A stretch of 25,765 nucleotides of DNA, taken from IMG/VR virus record IMGVR_UViG_3300048784_000057, positions 1 through 25,765 of that record; one strand, 5' to 3'. The notes under the pieces were generated by a model. It did not search any database and was not told where the DNA came from. It saw only the letters and a program-made list of their open reading frames with translations. The position numbers were made by a program, and so were the translations under genes. This document shows positions 14,019 to 21,468 of this stretch, piece after piece (within the stretch, counting starts at the first letter, position 1; each line of letters opens with the position of its first letter). Origin of the DNA: a virus.

Positions 14019-14032
14019 TTCCCTTTCGGGAA
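14019..14032 (-). promoter_or_regulatory. GNRA-loop hairpin over the capsid gene ribosome binding site
   Basis: The minus strand reads TTCCC-GAAA-GGGAA, a 5-bp stem with a GAAA tetraloop whose 3' arm is the Shine-Dalgarno of the capsid gene (ATG at 14013). The CCCGAAAGGG core recurs only before the tail tube gene. It could set translation level or stabilise a processed 5' end. Confidence 0.5.
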
Positions 14033-14193
14033 TGCTCGTCTCTCGCCAAAGCTCATGACCTCCACGAGTATTTGCCCTGCGTGCTCCATCGGGTTTAGCC
14101 GACTGCAACGCTCCGGGGTCTTACGCGCTGGCATGTCCACCAGACTGCGAAACGAAATGATAAAACTGAACCTGACCGCAACATGCGGCCCAA

Positions 14194-14283
14194 TAGTCCC
14201 GCGTGGATTCGAACCACGATCCTCCAAATGTAGCACTTTCAACTGCTACATCAAGATGCTCTGCCGAATTGAGCTACGGTACT
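14194..14283 (-). tRNA. tRNA-like gene with atypical anticodon arm
   Basis: On the minus strand a tRNA cloverleaf is visible: acceptor AGTACCG (14283-14277) against CGGGACT (14201-14195), six of seven pairs; D-arm GCTC-AATTCGGCA-GAGC; T-arm CGTGG-TTCGAAT-CCACG, perfect 5-bp stem with the invariant TTC; discriminator A, no encoded CCA. Between D- and T-arms are 39 nt instead of about 23 for a class I tRNA. They form a 7-bp stem TGTAGCA/TGCTACA with an eight-base loop GTTGAAAG (GAA or TGA as possible anticodon), with ATCTT/GAGGAT able to pair outside it. The anticodon cannot be assigned safely. It lies between the protease and capsid genes, in the capsid leader. It could be a degenerate tRNA, a frameshift-suppressor-like tRNA or a tRNA-mimic processing site. 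Confidence 0.6.
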
Positions 14284-14290
14284 ACAAAAC

Positions 14291-16318
14291 TTAAATCAGC
14301 CTCCCCATTCTCATGAGCAATTCTTCCCGTGCCGTCGCGCGAGCCTCATCGAGAATCGCCGGCATCATCGACTTCAACTCCGCTTTCGCGGCCTTGCTCG
14401 TCTCTGCTTTATCTCGCTTCTGGATAGCTTCCATCAGCGTCTTGGCGGCGGCAGCAATCGACGACTCGCCTTCCGCGGCGGCGCGGGCTTCGCAATTAGC
14501 AACCGCCGAACGATAAACCTTGCCATCCATCCCAACAGGATAGTCGAGCCGCCCGGCATTTTCTTTCGGCTGGGAAGCGTCGATCGCCAGACAAAGCTTT
14601 TCGTCCAGCTCGGAATCCTTTGGTTTAGCCCAAGCGTCTTCAGATACCTTGCCAGCGCCGATCAGCTCCGTCGCATGAGCCACGGCGGCATGATTGAGCG
14701 TTTGAGACTTCACCGTCTTCATCGGTGGCTTCTTGCCGCCGGGCAACTCACTGCCACCATCGGCCGGAGTAGCACCGTCAGGACCGACCTGCGCAGCACT
14801 GCCGTTGTCGTTCACATTCATTTTGAATTCAGTCCCGCACTTCTTGCACTTGTAACCCATCGTTTCCGCCTTCTCGACGTTGATGTTGGTCTTACACGTC
14901 GGGCATGGCGGCGTCTCGTCATCATCCTCGCCCGGATCGACATATCCGCCGGTCCCGTTCATGTTTTCCATCGCGCCCATCGCATCGCCCTTGCGACGGC
15001 GCGATTTGCCCTTCATTGACTCATCCATCTCGCCCCCGTCCATATCCTTGTCATCAGCAGGTCCGCCGTTCTCATCGACGGCCGTGGCCGGGCCGGGCGC
15101 AGTCTGCGCTGCGTCAGCGGCATCCATTGCCTTGCAAAGATTCGTGACATAAGCCTTGCCCACCGCGCCGCCGTGCATCATCGCCAGACAATGGGCCGGC
15201 GTGCCCGGCTCGGCCGATAAGTGCATCGCGTTATCGTCGTGATAGCCCTTGCACGACTTTGCCATCTTCGGCGACATATCGCCGCCGGCCCCGCAGTGCA
15301 TGGCCATCGCGCACATTTCCGGCGTGGCATGGCCCTTGGACTCGCCGGCATTGTGCCGGTCCAGGCCGTCCTTCATGTTCTTCTGCATGTCCTTCGGCGG
15401 GGTGAAATTGAGGTGGGCGTATTTTGCGGCGACGGGCATCATGGATTTACTCCGTTGAGCGGGGATGATGGTTTGGGGAATGACGAGAGTTTTCGGCGCG
15501 GGGATGAAAACGACGGTACGGGCCGGCTTCTCAACTTTTGAAACTGTCGGAACGGCCAATGGCAGCATGATCCCAGCGGCGGCCAGAAAATCTTTTCCGA
15601 CCTTAAATCCGCTAGTAAACGCCTTCGCAACAGCATCGGACAACGCGACCTGATTGGCCGGAACTGTCGCCGTGCTGTACTCCAACGCCATTGCCTCATC
15701 TATCAGACGATCGGCGTCCTTCCAGTCTGGCCTAGCCTGCAAATCTTCTGTGGTAGGAGTCCGAATGCTGAGCGGAACAAACCCAATTGATTTGCCCCGT
15801 AAATCACCTTGCTTTACGAAATGCCACACCGTATCGGGAAACCACTCCGCCGATTCCGGGTGCGTTTCAGGGCGCGGGGTATATCGCGTTTTCGCCTTGA
15901 ATCCACTTCCGTTATCGACCTTCGTTGCTGCAATCCAGAGGCACCGCCCGATAGGCAATTGGTCATACTTGTGATTGAAGGGAACCACCGGGTTTTTCAG
16001 AAACTGCGAGAAGTCAATACCTTCCGGCAAAAGCACTTCATTGTCTCGGTCTACATTATCCGCAGTGATAATGCTCGTATCGGCATGTTCGCCATCATCG
16101 AAATCCATCGCCTTCGGTGTCACGATCCGACGCGCATATCCGTCTACCTGATAACTTTTCCCGTCCGCACCAACGACGGTCGTCTTGAAAAGATTCCGCA
16201 CTTCGGAAGACTGTTTCTTTAAGGCCTCTTCGGCTGCATGGGCGAGCCCGGAAGGCATCGGAAATCCGAACGGTCCCGTTGAGTCACCATAGACCTTTTT
16301 GGAATGATATTTTGACAT
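14291..16318 (-). CDS. HK97-type prohead protease with long zinc-ribbon C-terminal region
   Basis: A 675-aa protein, about three times the size of a simple prohead protease. Residues 45-230 form the U35/S78-type protease: FLKNPVVPFNHKYDQLPIGR with catalytic His116, QGDLRGKSIGFVPL with Ser177, and ALEYSTATVPAN with Glu213. Residues 330-395 are Cys/His/Met-rich (CAMAMHCGAGG, CKGYHDDNAMH, HCLAMMHGG). Residues 400-465 are acidic and low complexity. Residues 472-494 form a zinc ribbon (CPTC and CKKC). A final domain (545-675) has the YPVGMDGKVYRSAVAN block and a helical scaffold-like tail. Protease and scaffold are probably fused, the C-terminal part being removed during head maturation. It follows the portal gene by about 46 bases. 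Confidence 0.85.
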   Translation of the reverse strand: MSKYHSKKVYGDSTGPFGFPMPSGLAHAAEEALKKQSSEVRNLFKTTVVGADGKSYQVDGYARRIVTPKAMDFDDGEHADTSIITADNVDRDNEVLLPEGIDFSQFLKNPVVPFNHKYDQLPIGRCLWIAATKVDNGSGFKAKTRYTPRPETHPESAEWFPDTVWHFVKQGDLRGKSIGFVPLSIRTPTTEDLQARPDWKDADRLIDEAMALEYSTATVPANQVALSDAVAKAFTSGFKVGKDFLAAAGIMLPLAVPTVSKVEKPARTVVFIPAPKTLVIPQTIIPAQRSKSMMPVAAKYAHLNFTPPKDMQKNMKDGLDRHNAGESKGHATPEMCAMAMHCGAGGDMSPKMAKSCKGYHDDNAMHLSAEPGTPAHCLAMMHGGAVGKAYVTNLCKAMDAADAAQTAPGPATAVDENGGPADDKDMDGGEMDESMKGKSRRRKGDAMGAMENMNGTGGYVDPGEDDDETPPCPTCKTNINVEKAETMGYKCKKCGTEFKMNVNDNGSAAQVGPDGATPADGGSELPGGKKPPMKTVKSQTLNHAAVAHATELIGAGKVSEDAWAKPKDSELDEKLCLAIDASQPKENAGRLDYPVGMDGKVYRSAVANCEARAAAEGESSIAAAAKTLMEAIQKRDKAETSKAAKAELKSMMPAILDEARATAREELLMRMGRLI

Positions 16319-16364
16319 TTATATTGAGTCGGAGGATTGGCGACGAAATAGCGAAGCGATACAA

Positions 16365-19139
16365 TTAACAAGCCGAACGCGATATTGTAGTATCGCATTC
16401 GACTCTAACCAAAACCGGACTGCCGCCCAACCCGCCAGATGTCCACTGCCCATGTTCGTCACGGGCCTCTTCTGAATTATCCTTCACCGACTTTTCTTCG
16501 GTGTCGGGGGCATCCTCGCTCAGATCCTTCAAAACGTAGGTCGTACTACAGAGGCAGGATGGATGAAGAGGCGGCGATTTCACGTCACCATAATTCGTCA
16601 CCGTGAAATTAGCGTCAAGATCAATCGGACCCATCGCAGCAAGATTCAAGCATTTTTGGCAAGCATCCTCACTCGCGAGCCATTTTTTTTTAGAAACTAC
16701 TTTCGACTCTTTGACCGTCATCAACTGCGCGTCATGCCTCGCCCGGCTCGTCTCAGTACGGGCGATCATATCCGCCCGATTCTTGTCCAGATCATCGAAG
16801 ATCGTCTGGACCCGCTTCCGCATTTCGATGCGGGTATCGCCGATCGTTATTCCCTCTTCCAACTCATCGCGCAAATCGGAAATCGCATCCGTCAATTCCC
16901 GGCTCGTCGTCTCGTTCGTCGATTCCGCGAACTTCAGCGATGCCGCCTTGACCGCCTGGGGCAAGCTTCGATCAACGACGTCGAATAGGTCTGGCTCGAT
17001 GCGCGGGGCAGGCAGCGATGCAACCGCCTCTTTCGCCGCCTGTTGGCTGTAATGCAGCAGGAGCGGCTCGGCCACTTTCGCGAGCGTCTCATTCCAACCC
17101 GACAGGTCTAACGCCGGCGGAAGGTTCGCGAGTTGATCGGCGACGTATTGGCGTTCGGCCTCCTCTTTGTCTTCCTCGCTTTGTTCCGGCTTTGCAGCGT
17201 CTTTCGTCCGAGCGCCGATCCACGCTTTCATATCCGCGACGGAATCGATCTGATGCATCACGGCGTCGTGCTGATGCCGGAAGACGGTTCGGAGTGCGTT
17301 GGCGAGTGCGGGGGCGTCGGGCTGGGGAGGGGCGAACTCGGGGACGGAATCTGAGCCATCGATGTAAGCTTTGACTCCAACTCCCGCATGTACGCTTCCA
17401 TCGTTTGCATCCTCAGTTCCAATGGCGATATGAACGCTCTTGCCACCGACACTGTTTTCTGCTGTTGCTCGTTCAGTTCCGCCAGCATCTTTTCGGGGTC
17501 CATGTTCCGGCTCTCTTTCGTTGTGAATATGAATCGCCGGCATCACCGGCGCGGCATTCTTTGCCGACAAGACATCCGCCAGCCGCCCGAATGCCTCCGC
17601 CAGAATACGCTCAACACGCTTCGAATTCTTCGGCTTGGGAGGGAGCGGATTACCAGATTCCGCCGCCGCGCCAGCGTTAGCGTTCGGCTCGCCGTCTTTC
17701 GATGCATTATCGGCTCCTGCCGGTTTGGCGACTGGTACGGGCTTGCCATCTTCGTCAAGCGTGGTCATCGTGCCGGCAATCAGGATTGTGTCGCCGTTAG
17801 GCACTTCCTTCGCGCCGGTCAACGAACGCTTTTCATTCGTCGTCCAGCTTGTATTGACGACCGTTTTGAACCGCTCCAAATCCATCGCCGGATCGGACAA
17901 ACCGGGCGGATCGTCGAACGCGAAGAACAGTCGCTCCGCTGCCTCGTCGCCGTACATCGGCAAGAGAAACGTATTGATCGCCGCCTCATTCCGCCGGAGC
18001 CGGGGAAGGCCGGCGTCGTTGGCATGGGCGAAGTCACCGCTTTCGGCGCTGGCCCGGTTCGCGTCACCACGGTCCAACTTTGTCATCGGGACGGCGTACG
18101 CTTCGGCAATCTGCTTGCGCGTCAGGTCGTAGCGAGCCGCATCGATGACGTCGTTCATCGGCCACGTCACCGGCTCCAGCGTTCCGGGCAGATCAGCAAC
18201 CATGATCGATCCAGCCCCGGCCATGCGGTATCGGTTGCGTAATTGAAGTTCCAGCCGCGCGGCTTCATCGCGCCCGATTGTCCCGCCGAATTCGTCGCCC
18301 TTCGGAATGAACAGGGCATCCGGCCTGCCACCGTTCTGAACGCGTGACGATAACGTGGCGTCCGCGAATCTGGCAATGCGAATCTGCTCGTAGCAGGCCC
18401 GCAGCGGTGACATGCCGCCCGTGTACCCGCCGGTCGCCAGATCGACCATGCGGAACGGGACCATTTCGTCCGGGTCGTAATAGTTCGGCGTGCCGGTGCC
18501 GAGCGCGAACTGGTAATACTCGATAATCGGGGCATCTTCGCCCGTGCCGGGCCATTCGGTCACGTACTGGGGTGCCAACAACCAAAGTTGCACGGGCATC
18601 TTGCCGAGAGACTTGCCGTTGACCTTAATTGTCCCGATCTCGCCCCACCAGTACGCGCGCCCGACCGTCTCAAGATAAAGCTGCGTCGTTTCGAGGAGCG
18701 TGAACAGGCTCATGCCCGCGCCATCATTCTTGCCGTTTTTCGGATTAGGCTTTTGAAGCAGCGTCAGGGCCGGATAGTCGGTCACTTCCTCCAGATCCTG
18801 GGCGTCGGAAATCGTCGTCCCCGCGTTCTTTTGCAGGCTGACATAGGTCTGGTCGCTGACTCGTTTCGTCTTGCCGTTGCGGCCAAGCCTTGATCGGCCT
18901 TCACCCTTGCGCGTCTTGACGTAGAGCCGAAGCTTCGTCTTGGCGACCAATTGCGCGTTGAGCGAGCCGCAGGCGTAGGCCGTGCCGAGATTCTCCCGCA
19001 CAAGGCGCAACGCGGACGGTGCCGAGTCGCGGTTGTAGTAGTCGATGGCCCCGTTGCCGCCGGGGACCATGCTCGACGCTGTGCCGGCGTACGGACTCGC
19101 GCCTTTGATCTGCGGTAAAGGACAAAATAGATTCGGCAT
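16365..19139 (-). CDS. portal protein fused to Mu F/SPP1 gp7-like head morphogenesis domain
   Basis: A 924-aa protein. Residues 35-460 are an HK97-family portal: an N-terminal helix (ALRLVRENLGTAYACGSLNA), a LLETTQLYLETVGRAYWWGE block, the central MSPLRACYEQIRIARFADAT and RYDLTRKQIAEAYAVPMTKL segments and the clip-like region near 420. A low-complexity Ala/Pro/Lys linker (about 460-640) follows. Residues about 770-870 are a Mu F-like domain: RADMIARTETSRARHDAQLM, then KKWLASEDACQKCLNLAAMG and LHPSCLCSTTYVL, with paired Cys. The end carries DEHGQWTSGG, a phrase recurrent at capsid-maturation domain junctions. It forms the DNA entry vertex and initiates head assembly. The ATG shares one base with the stop of the 59-aa membrane gene (TAATG). 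Confidence 0.9.
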   Translation of the reverse strand: MPNLFCPLPQIKGASPYAGTASSMVPGGNGAIDYYNRDSAPSALRLVRENLGTAYACGSLNAQLVAKTKLRLYVKTRKGEGRSRLGRNGKTKRVSDQTYVSLQKNAGTTISDAQDLEEVTDYPALTLLQKPNPKNGKNDGAGMSLFTLLETTQLYLETVGRAYWWGEIGTIKVNGKSLGKMPVQLWLLAPQYVTEWPGTGEDAPIIEYYQFALGTGTPNYYDPDEMVPFRMVDLATGGYTGGMSPLRACYEQIRIARFADATLSSRVQNGGRPDALFIPKGDEFGGTIGRDEAARLELQLRNRYRMAGAGSIMVADLPGTLEPVTWPMNDVIDAARYDLTRKQIAEAYAVPMTKLDRGDANRASAESGDFAHANDAGLPRLRRNEAAINTFLLPMYGDEAAERLFFAFDDPPGLSDPAMDLERFKTVVNTSWTTNEKRSLTGAKEVPNGDTILIAGTMTTLDEDGKPVPVAKPAGADNASKDGEPNANAGAAAESGNPLPPKPKNSKRVERILAEAFGRLADVLSAKNAAPVMPAIHIHNEREPEHGPRKDAGGTERATAENSVGGKSVHIAIGTEDANDGSVHAGVGVKAYIDGSDSVPEFAPPQPDAPALANALRTVFRHQHDAVMHQIDSVADMKAWIGARTKDAAKPEQSEEDKEEAERQYVADQLANLPPALDLSGWNETLAKVAEPLLLHYSQQAAKEAVASLPAPRIEPDLFDVVDRSLPQAVKAASLKFAESTNETTSRELTDAISDLRDELEEGITIGDTRIEMRKRVQTIFDDLDKNRADMIARTETSRARHDAQLMTVKESKVVSKKKWLASEDACQKCLNLAAMGPIDLDANFTVTNYGDVKSPPLHPSCLCSTTYVLKDLSEDAPDTEEKSVKDNSEEARDEHGQWTSGGLGGSPVLVRVECDTTISRSAC

Positions 19140-19318
19140 TAACGGCGGTCGGTGGGGCGACTGCGGATCAGGGCGATAAGGCTGCGAACGTTCGGGGTCA
19201 AGACGGTCAAGGCGAGCAACGAATAGCCGACGATCTTTGCGGGCAACGAATCATAGTGCAGGCCGGCGACGATCAGGGCGACGGATGCGAAAAGATCGGC
19301 GGGGTAGTCAAGGTTCAA
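19139..19318 (-). CDS. small two-helix membrane protein, TTG start
   Basis: A 59-codon frame reads (M)NLDYPADLFASVALIVAGL..., with two hydrophobic segments (about residues 9-22 and 29-41, LFASVALIVAGLHY and IVGYSLLALTVLT) split by a short polar turn and ending in a basic tail (IRSRPTDRR). The TTG start at 19318 overlaps the TGA of the preceding gene (TTGA) and is preceded by GGGGAAACA. The stop TAA shares a base with the portal ATG. Overlaps on both sides make it very likely real. Size, two hydrophobic segments and a charged tail resemble a small holin or membrane-tethering peptide; no lysin is adjacent, so the role is open. Confidence 0.65.
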   Translation of the reverse strand: MNLDYPADLFASVALIVAGLHYDSLPAKIVGYSLLALTVLTPNVRSLIALIRSRPTDRR

Positions 19319-19533
19319 TGTTTCCCCGGCACTTCCAACAACAAGTCCCCCGCGGTGCCCGGCACGTTCTTGAACTTGAACCGCACGATGGTTTTGTTCT
19401 CATCGGCGTCGTAGCGCTTCGACGATTTCACGATGTCAGTTGGCTTCAGACCAGCGGCGAGCATCAAGCCGTTGAGTTGGATGTACGCCTCCTTGCGGGC
19501 GCGGCCGGTCAGGGTTGGGAGGAATTGGGACAC
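19315..19533 (-). CDS. small protein of unknown function (72 aa)
   Basis: A 72-aa protein beginning (GTG) MSQFLPTLTGRARKEAYIQL. The GTG at 19533 has GGAG five bases upstream. The longer frame to 19683 adds an Arg/Ser-rich stretch that is the shadow of the overlapping 19509-19697 gene. It contains helices (LNGLMLAAGLKPTDIVKSSK) and a two-strand C-terminus (TIVRFKFKNVPGTAGDLLLE). The end overlaps the next gene's start by four bases. Its place just ahead of the portal suggests a head-related accessory role; no family is recognised. Confidence 0.55.
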   Translation of the reverse strand: MSQFLPTLTGRARKEAYIQLNGLMLAAGLKPTDIVKSSKRYDADENKTIVRFKFKNVPGTAGDLLLEVPGKH

Positions 19534-19697
19534 GTGGACTCCATCATTTCGAGTGGTGAATACTGAATCGCCGTGTGAACGTCGCCGCAAACTTGGCAGC
19601 GAAGTTCGGCAGACAATCGACAAATTCCGTGATTGACGCCTAAAGCTCTTGCCAATGAGCGAATTCGTACGAAAGGCGACCAAACGCTAATCCACAT
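19509..19697 (-). CDS. small cysteine-containing protein, possibly zinc-binding (62 aa)
   Basis: A 62-codon frame, MWISVWSPFVRIRSLARALG ending ESTCPNSSQP, with AAGG six bases before the ATG at 19697. It has Cys residues in CRLSAELRCQVCGDVHTAIQ (a CQVC pair) and a further Cys near the end, which could bind one zinc. It starts 14 bases after the stop of the DUF268 methyltransferase and overlaps the next gene by 25 bases. Frame comparison favours this frame over the overlapping one in the first 150 bases, but neither is proven. Confidence 0.5.
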   Translation of the reverse strand: MWISVWSPFVRIRSLARALGVNHGICRLSAELRCQVCGDVHTAIQYSPLEMMESTCPNSSQP

Positions 19698-19710
19698 ACA
19701 ATGCCTTCAA

Positions 19711-20439
19711 TCATACCGCCTCCAACGACAAAAGCGGCTGATTCTGCCACGGCAGCATGCCTGGCGTAACTTCAAACGGCGGATTGTCAAATTTTCGCCC
19801 GGCTCGCGTGATGGAGTCAATCTTCCAGCCCTCCAGCAGCGCCGCCAACTCCACCGGGCCGTAGATGCGATGCCAGCACTCCTCGACCTTGCCGACAGGT
19901 CCGAGCGGAACGGCCAGGAGCAAGCGACCGCCCGGCGCGATGCAATCGCGGATCATTCGCATCCACTTCTTGTCAGCGTCGGGGTCGAGGTCATCGCCGT
20001 AGCGCCCGAGGCCGAAGTGTTCGATGCTGGAATAGGCGATGATGAGATCGTAGCCGCCGTCAGGGTTGTAGGCCACGTCTGGCGGAAAATAGGAAAGCAG
20101 CGAGTTATCGAAGATCCGAATCGGGTGAACATCCGTCACGACAATCTGAAACTGCGCTTCACAGATTGCCTCAATCCAAGGCGACATACTGCCGACTGTC
20201 AGGACTTTTGACTGAGCGTTAAGTTTTGAGAATGCCGCCTTCAAGTCCGCCATCGCGCCCGGATAGTCCGCCGGCTCGGCACGATTCCGCCAGCAATGCC
20301 CGATGAGGTCTTTCGACCAGATCAACCCGTTGTCGTACTGGAGCAGCTCCAGCACGCCCGGCGGGAACTGGCTCGGCTCGATTGGGTGAAGCTTGCCGCA
20401 AGCTTTGCAGATGGTTTGTAGGGGGGCGGTGGATTTCAT
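19711..20439 (-). CDS. DUF268-family SAM-dependent methyltransferase
   Basis: A 242-aa protein. After an N-terminal CKACGK-type Cys motif, residues 77-90 (SKVLTVGSMSPWIE) form the SAM-binding motif I, and the region SSIEHFGLGRYGDDLDPDAD (residues 137-156) followed by CIAPGGRLLLAVPLGP is the signature of DUF268 proteins, which have a Rossmann methyltransferase fold. A late HRIYGPVELAALLEGWKI segment completes the match. DUF268 genes are often found in sugar biosynthesis clusters, where they probably methylate a nucleotide sugar or glycan. It lies four bases after the epimerase stop, which supports such a role. Confidence 0.78.
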   Translation of the reverse strand: MKSTAPLQTICKACGKLHPIEPSQFPPGVLELLQYDNGLIWSKDLIGHCWRNRAEPADYPGAMADLKAAFSKLNAQSKVLTVGSMSPWIEAICEAQFQIVVTDVHPIRIFDNSLLSYFPPDVAYNPDGGYDLIIAYSSIEHFGLGRYGDDLDPDADKKWMRMIRDCIAPGGRLLLAVPLGPVGKVEECWHRIYGPVELAALLEGWKIDSITRAGRKFDNPPFEVTPGMLPWQNQPLLSLEAV

Positions 20440-20442
20440 AAA

Positions 20443-21468
20443 TTACTGATACCGACTTCGCATCTTATCGTAAATCCAACGATACGTCTTCTCAAGCCCT
20501 TCCCGCAACGGGATCGATGGCTCCCAGCCGTAGACGGATCGGAAAAGTGTGTTGTCCGAGTTGCGACCGTTCACGCCGCGCGGCGCGTCCAGATTGTACC
20601 GACGTTCCAGCTTCACGCCCGCGATCTCTTCCGCGATGCCCACAAGTTGATTGATCGTGACGCCCTCTGCCGAGCCGAGATTGACAGGCTCGACAAACAG
20701 CCCATCCGTCACGTCATTGATGCCGCGAATGCAATCGTCAATGTAGGCGAATGAGCGGGTCTGATTGCCATCGCCCCAAATCTCGATAGCGTTCTCGCCA
20801 GACAGCTTCGCATGAATTACCTTGCGGCAGATTGCGGCCGGAGCCTTTTCGCGGCCGCTGTCAAAATCCCCGCATGGGCCGTAGATATTATGGAATCGAG
20901 CCACGCGCGTTTCGATGCCGTAGTCGCCACGGAAGAACTCGCACAACTTTTCGGAGAACAGCTTTTCGTCCCCATATCCCGGCTCGGGCATCGATGGATA
21001 GGCATCGGATTCCTTCAACTTGACGTCGATCGCTTCTTCCTGCTTTGCGATGTTGTAGACGCATGCCGTCGAAGAAAAGAAAAACCGATCAACGTCCGAC
21101 TCTTTGGCGGCCATCAACAGATGGGTGTTGATGAGCACATTCAGCGAACAATCGGCCCGATGGGAGGCAGTGAAGCCAGCCCCTCCCATGTTGCAAGACA
21201 GATTGTAGACCCGATCAACCCCGCGAACCGCCGCATTTGCGGCGCTACGGCGCGACAAATCGGCAACGACATTTTCGGTGTCAGCATGAAACTGATGCCA
21301 GTCCTCGAACGGCTTGATGTCCACTGCCCGAACGCGATGCCCCTTGCGAAGCAAATCGGCCACCAAATGTCCACCGATGAACCCGCCGGCACCAGCTACC
21401 AAAACCGTCTTAGTGACACTCCGCTCGGGATGAATCCCGGCGGCTTCTCGGATCGTTGGGCACTTCAT
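20443..21468 (-). CDS. GDP-mannose 3,5-epimerase-like SDR enzyme
   Basis: A 341-aa SDR enzyme. Residues 26-33 carry the NAD-binding GAGGFIGG, with a VYNLSCNMGGAGF block at 88-99. The active site is complete: SSTACVYN with Cys136, YGDEK with Tyr165 and Lys169, and GREKAPAA with Lys208. FHNIYGP, IWGDGNQTRSFAYIDD and RGVNGRNSDN follow in the order seen in GDP-mannose 3,5-epimerase (GDP-D-mannose to GDP-L-galactose). The start used is the ATG at 21468, which overlaps the TnpB stop as ATGA. Its first 17 codons come from the IS element end. The ancestral start was probably ATGACTAAGACGG, giving 325 aa. A related dTDP/UDP-sugar epimerase activity is a less likely alternative. Confidence 0.82.
   Translation of the reverse strand: MKCPTIREAAGIHPERSVTKTVLVAGAGGFIGGHLVADLLRKGHRVRAVDIKPFEDWHQFHADTENVVADLSRRSAANAAVRGVDRVYNLSCNMGGAGFTASHRADCSLNVLINTHLLMAAKESDVDRFFFSSTACVYNIAKQEEAIDVKLKESDAYPSMPEPGYGDEKLFSEKLCEFFRGDYGIETRVARFHNIYGPCGDFDSGREKAPAAICRKVIHAKLSGENAIEIWGDGNQTRSFAYIDDCIRGINDVTDGLFVEPVNLGSAEGVTINQLVGIAEEIAGVKLERRYNLDAPRGVNGRNSDNTLFRSVYGWEPSIPLREGLEKTYRWIYDKMRSRYQ
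21421..21443 (-). repeat. right-end subterminal hairpin of the IS element
   Basis: CCGC CGGGA TTCA TCCCG A GCGG on the minus strand folds into a 9-bp stem with one bulged A and a four-base loop. It lies eight bases inside the inferred right end and within the epimerase's first codons. The 3' part of tnpB with this hairpin would also form the scaffold end of the TnpB guide RNA. Confidence 0.75.

Noticed and set aside
13201-14058. Plus-strand open frame of 285 codons opposite the major capsid gene
   Set aside because: It is the exact antisense shadow of the capsid gene; no ribosome binding site and no recognisable domain.
14164-14190. Hairpin CCGCA-ACA-TGCGG downstream of the tRNA-like gene as terminator
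   Set aside because: Only five pairs and no T-run on the minus strand; termination here would cut off the capsid gene.
13901-14242. Minus-strand frame of 113 codons across the capsid leader and tRNA-like gene
   Set aside because: It overlaps both the tRNA-like fold and the capsid start, and is Arg-rich with no ribosome binding site.
17388-18242. Plus-strand open frame of 284 codons opposite the portal gene
   Set aside because: Antisense shadow with Arg/Ile-rich, non-protein-like composition; the minus frame has clear portal motifs.
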